From an uncultured Enterobacter sp. (GTDB lineage: Bacteria; Pseudomonadota; Gammaproteobacteria; Enterobacterales; Enterobacteriaceae), in contig CAMKZP010000158.1 in assembly GCA_946477805.1 (NCBI GenBank), forward strand, positions 1-7,890: a stretch of DNA of 7,890 bases, read 5' to 3'. The position numbers were made by a program, and so were the translations under genes. Positions 5,129 to 7,890 of the stretch are shown here, in pieces. Numbering within the stretch: position 1 is the first letter of the stretch; every line of letters begins with the position of its first letter. Under the pieces are notes generated by a model. That model searched no databases. It was given only the letters and a program-made list of their open reading frames with translations, and was not told the origin of the DNA.

Positions 5129-6650
5129 GGCTTATCACGCGCGGCTGACGTTCCAGAATGCGGGTATTACGTGCGGCTTCCTCACCAAGCCAGGTGGTGC
5201 TAATGCGTGAACCCGCTTCGCGGTATTTTTCCAGATCCGACAGCCGCACCATGTATCCGGTGACCCGCACCAGATCGTTACCCGCGACGTTGGCGGTAAA
5301 TTCACGCATGCCGGCGCTGAAGGCGCCCAGGCAAAGCTGCACCACGGCCTGCGGGTTGCGTTTTACCGTCTCTTCCAGCGTCAGGATATCGCTGATCCCC
5401 GAGTGATAGTGTTTGTGGTGTGGGGCAACGGCCAGCAGATGGCTGATGGGATCCGGCTCGTCGCCGTAGGGCAGCCGCGCCCCCGGCGTGGTGCCGGAGT
5501 CAGAGCTGATCCCGGACTGCGCGTGCAGCATCGCGCGCTGTTTCCAGCCGTATTTTACCGGCGTGTTTTCCACAAACGCCGCGAGCTGTTCGCTGATGCG
5601 ATAGCCCAGCGCGTTGGCCTGCGCGTCTTTTCCGTATCGTCCTTCTGTTCCTGACTTCTCACAGAGCGTATTTACCGCTTCCGCCAGGCCGTACATGCCA
5701 AACATCGGCACAAAACGATCGGCGTCAATCAGCCCCTCTTTGACTAGGAAGCTATTCTCAAAGAAGCCAGACTGCTCATATAAAAATTCACAGCGTGCGT
5801 TGACGACAGCAATCTGCTGCTGGCAGTAGTGCGGCAGGGTGCGGGTAAAGAAGTCTTCAACAGAGGAACTGTGTTCGGCAATGGCCTTCAGGTTGAGGCG
5901 AACCAGCGTGCTTCCACCGCCCCCCAGCGGCAGCGAGTTGTAACAGCTCACCACGCCATAACGCCCTTTTGTGAAAATTTTATCATTCACCGGACCATTA
6001 GAAATATGCGGCTTGCTGCATTCGCAGATGTTTTTAGCCACCTCAAGCAGCAGATCGTCCGGGGTGATATCAGGATCGTAAATGAAGGTTAAATTCGGTG
6101 CGACCTGCTTCAGCTCCGCATCTGCGCGCAGAATGGCGCGCGTGACCGGCGTATCCGCCGGGCCGATATTGGCGTGCATAAAGGCATCCGGCAGCGTGCG
6201 GTCAAGGTAGCGCCAGAAACGTTTTATTCGGCTATCGATCTCTTCTTGTGTTAGAATTTTAACATACGGATTCAGGATCGCATCGAGCTGGCCCAGATAG
6301 ACGGGCATCGATGTGACCGACGGAACATGATGATAGAGAATGGTTAACAGCGAGAGGGCGTCATCAAGATCTTTCGCCCCTTCCAGCTCCAGCCACGCTG
6401 AGCCGTTAGCCAGAAACGTCGCGTAATCCGGCAGAACGTAGCGGGGTTTGTAGGGCGCATGGCCTTCGAACATGTCGCAGATAAACCCCTCGTCCAGCGC
6501 GGCGCGGGCAGCCGATGGCAACGCTGGATAGGGCAGATTGTTTTCCGCTTCCAGCGCCAGAAAATGACGTTTTTGCTCAGGCGTTAACACCGGGCTTGTC
6601 ACAATTTGCTGGCAACGTTGTTGCAGCGCGTCGGGGCGGGTGTGGGACAT
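5103..6650 (-). CDS. yjjI: Glycyl radical enzyme YjjI (DUF3029 family), substrate unknown
   Basis: It has 515 residues, close to the ~516 of E. coli YjjI and shorter than pyruvate formate-lyase (~760). Near the C-terminus RVTGYMVRL (462-470) fits the glycyl radical motif RVxGY, with Gly465 as the probable radical site. VSCYNSLPLGGGGST (234-248) holds Cys236, my candidate for the thiyl-radical cysteine of the mid-barrel loop (inferred). Radical enzymes of this type are oxygen-sensitive, so activity is expected under anaerobiosis. The partner activase yjjW follows with a 26-base overlap. The start is ATG 6650 with AAGGA 7 bases upstream (6662-6658). It is divergent from deoC. DeoR operator-like sites lie inside the coding region (6249-6264 and 5970-5985), where Thr134 and Thr227 both use the rare codon ACA and Leu133 uses the rare codon CTA. 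The reaction catalysed is not known to me. Confidence 0.94.
   Translation of the reverse strand: MSHTRPDALQQRCQQIVTSPVLTPEQKRHFLALEAENNLPYPALPSAARAALDEGFICDMFEGHAPYKPRYVLPDYATFLANGSAWLELEGAKDLDDALSLLTILYHHVPSVTSMPVYLGQLDAILNPYVKILTQEEIDSRIKRFWRYLDRTLPDAFMHANIGPADTPVTRAILRADAELKQVAPNLTFIYDPDITPDDLLLEVAKNICECSKPHISNGPVNDKIFTKGRYGVVSCYNSLPLGGGGSTLVRLNLKAIAEHSSSVEDFFTRTLPHYCQQQIAVVNARCEFLYEQSGFFENSFLVKEGLIDADRFVPMFGMYGLAEAVNTLCEKSGTEGRYGKDAQANALGYRISEQLAAFVENTPVKYGWKQRAMLHAQSGISSDSGTTPGARLPYGDEPDPISHLLAVAPHHKHYHSGISDILTLEETVKRNPQAVVQLCLGAFSAGMREFTANVAGNDLVRVTGYMVRLSDLEKYREAGSRISTTWLGEEAARNTRILERQPRVISHEQQMRFS
5970..5985. promoter_or_regulatory. Probable distal DeoR operator (OE-like) inside yjjI
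   Basis: TGTGAAAATTTTATCA matches 12 of 16 positions of the DeoR operator palindrome TGTTAGAATTCTAACA, 6 of 8 in each half. On sequence alone this is weak. Its centre is exactly 279 bp from that of the strong O1-like site, which is the OE–O1 distance I recall for E. coli. The position therefore supports the call. In yjjI it covers codons 222-227. Confidence 0.55.
6249..6264. promoter_or_regulatory. DeoR operator O1 overlapping distal promoter deoP1, inside yjjI
   Basis: TGTTAGAATTTTAACA matches 15 of 16 positions of the DeoR palindrome TGTTAGAATTCTAACA. On the plus strand TGTTAGAAT is also an extended -10 (TG, one base, TAGAAT at 6252-6257), so the operator covers the promoter core; no convincing -35 is seen. 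A transcript would start near 6264, run antisense over the first ~390 bases of yjjI and reach deoC about 650 bases downstream. It corresponds to O1/deoP1 of E. coli, where deoxyribose-5-phosphate releases DeoR. The centre lies 603 bp from the deoP2 operator; I recall 599 in E. coli. Confidence 0.82.
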
Positions 6651-6686
6651 GGTCGCTTCCTTAAATAATCTGCGGATGATGAGCGG

Positions 6687-6692
6687 ATTGTA
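6687..6692 (-). promoter_or_regulatory. Possible -10 of the yjjI promoter
   Basis: Read on the minus strand, TACAAT lies 37 bases upstream of the yjjI ATG and is close to the TATAAT consensus, but no recognisable -35 is found at normal spacing. It would give a leader of about 30 nt. The evidence is weak. No full FNR box (TTGAT-N4-ATCAA) is seen nearby. Confidence 0.3.
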
Positions 6693-6765
6693 GAAAGCTG
6701 TTCCGTCGGCGCTTTTGATCCGACAAGGGGTATTGCTCTTTTAGCCAGCAACTGGCGGGTTAAAA

Positions 6766-6781
6766 TTTGAAGTATATCTCA
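6766..6781. promoter_or_regulatory. Upstream CRP site of deoP2 (CRP-2)
   Basis: TTTGAAGTATATCTCA fits the CRP half-site layout TGTGA-N6-TCACA with changes in both halves. Its centre is 53 bp upstream of the CRP-1 centre, which equals the -93.5 and -40.5 spacing I recall for E. coli deoP2. CRP-cAMP at the two sites would activate deoP2 and, together with CytR, form the repression complex. Confidence 0.6.
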
Positions 6782-6788
6782 TTACGGT

Positions 6789-6815
6789 AATGCAAATTTG
6801 TACGTGGTTTTCATT
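6789..6815. promoter_or_regulatory. CytR-binding region between the two CRP sites
   Basis: AATGCAAA (6789-6796) is the reverse of the CytR octamer GTTGCATT with one mismatch, and TTTTCATT (6808-6815) matches the forward octamer at 6 of 8. CytR is known to bind loosely conserved octamers between tandem CRP sites and to be released by cytidine. The placement is right; the octamers alone would be poor evidence. Confidence 0.5.
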
Positions 6816-6818
6816 AAC

Positions 6819-6834
6819 TGTGATGAATGTCGAA
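6819..6834. promoter_or_regulatory. Proximal CRP site of deoP2 (CRP-1)
   Basis: TGTGATGAATGTCGAA has a perfect left half TGTGA and a degenerate right half. Its centre (6826.5) is about 40.5 bp upstream of the predicted deoP2 start near 6867, the class II position overlapping the -35. TGTGATGAATGTCGAAGTGT closely resembles the E. coli deoP2 sequence as I recall it. Confidence 0.75.
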
Positions 6835-6851
6835 GTGTGGAGGCGGGTGAA

Positions 6852-6867
6852 TGTTAGAATACTCACA
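6852..6867. promoter_or_regulatory. DeoR operator O2 over the deoP2 extended -10
   Basis: TGTTAGAATACTCACA matches 14 of 16 positions of the DeoR palindrome; I recall E. coli O2 as TGTTAGAATACTAACA, so the right half has one extra change here. On the plus strand TGTTAGAAT is an extended -10 (TAGAAT at 6855-6860) without a good -35, as expected for a CRP-dependent promoter. Transcription should start near 6867 and give a leader of about 46 nt before deoC. It is the near anchor of the proposed DeoR loop with the two sites inside yjjI. Confidence 0.82.
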
Positions 6868-6912
6868 GACCCGCAAGGTAAAATTTATACGGCACCGCCG
6901 TTGGAGAATGTT

Positions 6913-7692
6913 ATGACCGATTTAACCGCAAGCAGCCTGCGCGCGTTGAAGCTGATGGACCTGACCACCCTGAACGATGACGACACCAGTGAAAAAGTCA
7001 TCGCTCTGTGCCACCAGGCGAAAACGCCGGTGGGTAACACCGCCGCCGTCTGTATCTACCCGCGTTTTATTCCGATTGCCCGCAAAACGCTGAACGAGCA
7101 GGGTACGCCGGACGTGCGCATTGCCACCGTGACTAACTTCCCGCACGGCAACGACGATATCGAGATTGCGCTGGCAGAAACCCGCGCCGCGATTGCCTAC
7201 GGCGCTGATGAAGTTGACGTGGTCTTCCCGTACCGCGCGCTGATCGCGGGCAACGAGCAGGTCGGTTTTGACCTGGTGAAAGCCTGTAAAGACGCGTGCG
7301 CGGCGGCAAACGTGCTGCTGAAAGTGATTATTGAAACCGGCGAGCTGAAAGAAGAGGCGCTGATTCGCAAAGCGTCTGAAATCTCCATTAAAGCCGGTGC
7401 GGATTTCATCAAAACCTCTACCGGTAAAGTGCCGGTTAACGCCACCCCGGAAAGCGCGCGCATCATGATGGAAGTTATTCGTGATATGGGCGTTGCTAAA
7501 ACCGTTGGTTTCAAACCGGCGGGCGGCGTGCGCACCGCCGAAGACGCGCAGCAGTTCCTGGCGATTGCCGACGAGCTGTTCGGCGCAGAGTGGGCGGATT
7601 CCCGCCACTACCGCTTCGGCGCGTCAAGCCTGCTGGCCAGCCTGCTGAAGGCGCTGGGTCACGGCGACGGTAAGAGCGCAAGCAGCTACTGA
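6913..7692 (+). CDS. deoC: Deoxyribose-phosphate aldolase DeoC
   Basis: DeoC is a cytosolic class I aldolase that splits 2-deoxy-D-ribose-5-phosphate into glyceraldehyde-3-phosphate and acetaldehyde, the last step of deoxyribonucleoside catabolism. The product has 259 residues, the same as E. coli DeoC and nearly identical to it as I recall. Catalytic residues are visible: Lys167 (Schiff base, in FIKTSTGK), Asp102 (DEVDVVF) and Lys201 (VGFKPAGG). The C-terminal Tyr259, reported to enter the active site, is present (KSASSY). The start is ATG 6913 with GGAG at 6903-6906; the in-frame ATG at 6790 would put the CRP site and operator inside the gene and is rejected. It is the first gene of the deo operon and is controlled by DeoR, CytR and CRP through the sites upstream. 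deoA follows after 114 bases containing two REP-like palindromes. Confidence 0.98.
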   Translation: MTDLTASSLRALKLMDLTTLNDDDTSEKVIALCHQAKTPVGNTAAVCIYPRFIPIARKTLNEQGTPDVRIATVTNFPHGNDDIEIALAETRAAIAYGADEVDVVFPYRALIAGNEQVGFDLVKACKDACAAANVLLKVIIETGELKEEALIRKASEISIKAGADFIKTSTGKVPVNATPESARIMMEVIRDMGVAKTVGFKPAGGVRTAEDAQQFLAIADELFGAEWADSRHYRFGASSLLASLLKALGHGDGKSASSY

Positions 7693-7702
7693 TTGCCAGC
7701 CA

Positions 7703-7732
7703 ATGCCGGATGACGCTTCGCTTATCCGGCAT
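7703..7732 (+). repeat. REP-like palindrome 1 between deoC and deoA
   Basis: ATGCCGGAT (7703-7711) pairs with ATCCGGCAT (7723-7731) around GACGCTTCGCT. The GCCGGATG...CGC...CTTATCCGGC pattern is that of enterobacterial repetitive extragenic palindromes. It begins 10 bases after the deoC stop and would form a stable stem in the deo mRNA without a U-run, so it should protect the deoC 3' end rather than terminate. Confidence 0.75.
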
Positions 7733-7741
7733 GAACAGGAC

Positions 7742-7773
7742 TGCCGGGTGGCGTGTTGCTTACCCGGCCTACA
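7742..7773 (+). repeat. REP-like palindrome 2 between deoC and deoA, same orientation
   Basis: GCCGGGT (7743-7749) pairs with ACCCGGC (7762-7768) around GGCGTGTTGCTT, followed by the CTACA tail typical of REP units. It is oriented like the first copy and begins about 10 bases after it. The G+C-rich variant GCCGGGTGGCG is common in Klebsiella and Enterobacter REPs (from memory). Confidence 0.75.
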
Positions 7774-7806
7774 ACGGCCTTCTACTCTTTTCCCCCGGGG
7801 GTTATC

Positions 7807-7890
7807 GTGTTTCTCGCACAAGAAATTATTCGTAAAAAACGTGATGGTCAGGCTTTAAGCGACGAAGAGATCCGCTTCTTTATCAACGGC
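7807..7890 (+). CDS. deoA: Thymidine phosphorylase DeoA, 5' part; runs off the window
   Basis: DeoA converts thymidine and phosphate to thymine and 2-deoxyribose-1-phosphate, feeding the pathway that ends at DeoC. Only the first 28 codons are present. They read (V/M)FLAQEIIRKKRDGQALSD and then EEIRFFING, matching the N-terminal helical domain of E. coli DeoA as I recall it, with Gln at position 15 where E. coli has His. The start is GTG at 7807; GGGGG (7797-7801) 5 bases upstream is an unusual G-only Shine-Dalgarno and is also half of the palindrome CCCCCGGGGG. The gene is in the deoC transcription unit. Confidence 0.95.
   Translation, partial: MFLAQEIIRKKRDGQALSDEEIRFFING

Noticed and set aside
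6716..6727. FNR-like box upstream of yjjI (minus strand TTGTCGGATCAA)
   Set aside because: The half-sites are two bases too close and the left one is imperfect; it does not fit TTGAT-N4-ATCAA.
6744..6756. Small hairpin GCCAG-CAA-CTGGC upstream of deoP2
   Set aside because: Only 5 bp, no U-run on either strand; could be chance.
6790..6912. N-terminal extension of deoC from the in-frame ATG at 6790
   Set aside because: It would place the CRP site and DeoR operator inside the gene, has no ribosome binding site, and the added residues are unlike any DeoC; ATG 6913 has GGAG and the exact E. coli N-terminus.
6922..7608. Long open frame on the minus strand opposite deoC (228 codons)
   Set aside because: Antisense shadow of a GC-rich gene, with His/Arg/Phe-rich composition, no recognisable domain, and the opposite strand is certain deoC.
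1..7890. Search for CRISPR arrays, tRNA or rRNA genes, insertion sequences, phage genes, toxin-antitoxin pairs or a defence island
   Set aside because: None found; all coding space is occupied by conserved enterobacterial core genes in the order expected from E. coli.

Overview
This is ordinary core chromosome from a member of the Enterobacteriaceae. The gene order prfC–osmY–ytjA–yjjU–yjjV–(yjjW–yjjI on the minus strand)–deoC–deoA is, from memory, that of Escherichia coli K-12 near 99 minutes. The proteins match my recollection of the E. coli ones closely but not exactly. The GC-rich third codon positions suggest Enterobacter, Klebsiella or a close relative rather than E. coli. No mobile element, tRNA, rRNA, CRISPR array or sign of recent transfer is visible.

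Layout. Positions 1-1107 hold the last ~70 % of prfC (peptide chain release factor 3), closed by a strong hairpin terminator. A ~300 bp gap carries a sigma-S type promoter and a leader for osmY, a periplasmic stress protein with two BON domains. A hairpin without a U-tract separates osmY from ytjA, a 53-residue membrane protein, which ends in a canonical terminator. Next are yjjU (patatin-like hydrolase) and yjjV (TatD-type metal-dependent hydrolase), coupled by a 4-base overlap with GTG as start of the second. They converge on, and overlap by 15 bases, the minus-strand pair yjjI–yjjW, which reads as a glycyl radical enzyme of unknown substrate and its radical-SAM activating enzyme.

The right side is the start of the deo operon (deoC complete, first 28 codons of deoA). 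The deoP2 region shows two CRP-like sites 53 bp apart, a CytR-like region between them and a DeoR operator over an extended -10. Two more DeoR operator-like sequences lie inside the oppositely oriented yjjI gene, 279 bp apart from each other, and the nearer one is 603 bp from the deoP2 operator. This matches what I recall of the OE–O1–O2 looping array of E. coli, so the distal promoter deoP1 and the far operator appear conserved as dual-use coding DNA. Two REP-like palindromes sit between deoC and deoA.

How the genes work together: osmY and probably ytjA form a stationary-phase/osmotic envelope response. yjjU–yjjV are a translationally coupled hydrolase pair. yjjI–yjjW are an anaerobic radical enzyme system whose first ~390 bases would be transcribed antisense from deoP1. 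deoC–deoA begin deoxyribonucleoside catabolism. I see no clearly novel system; the least understood items are YjjI/YjjW and their overlap with the deo control region.
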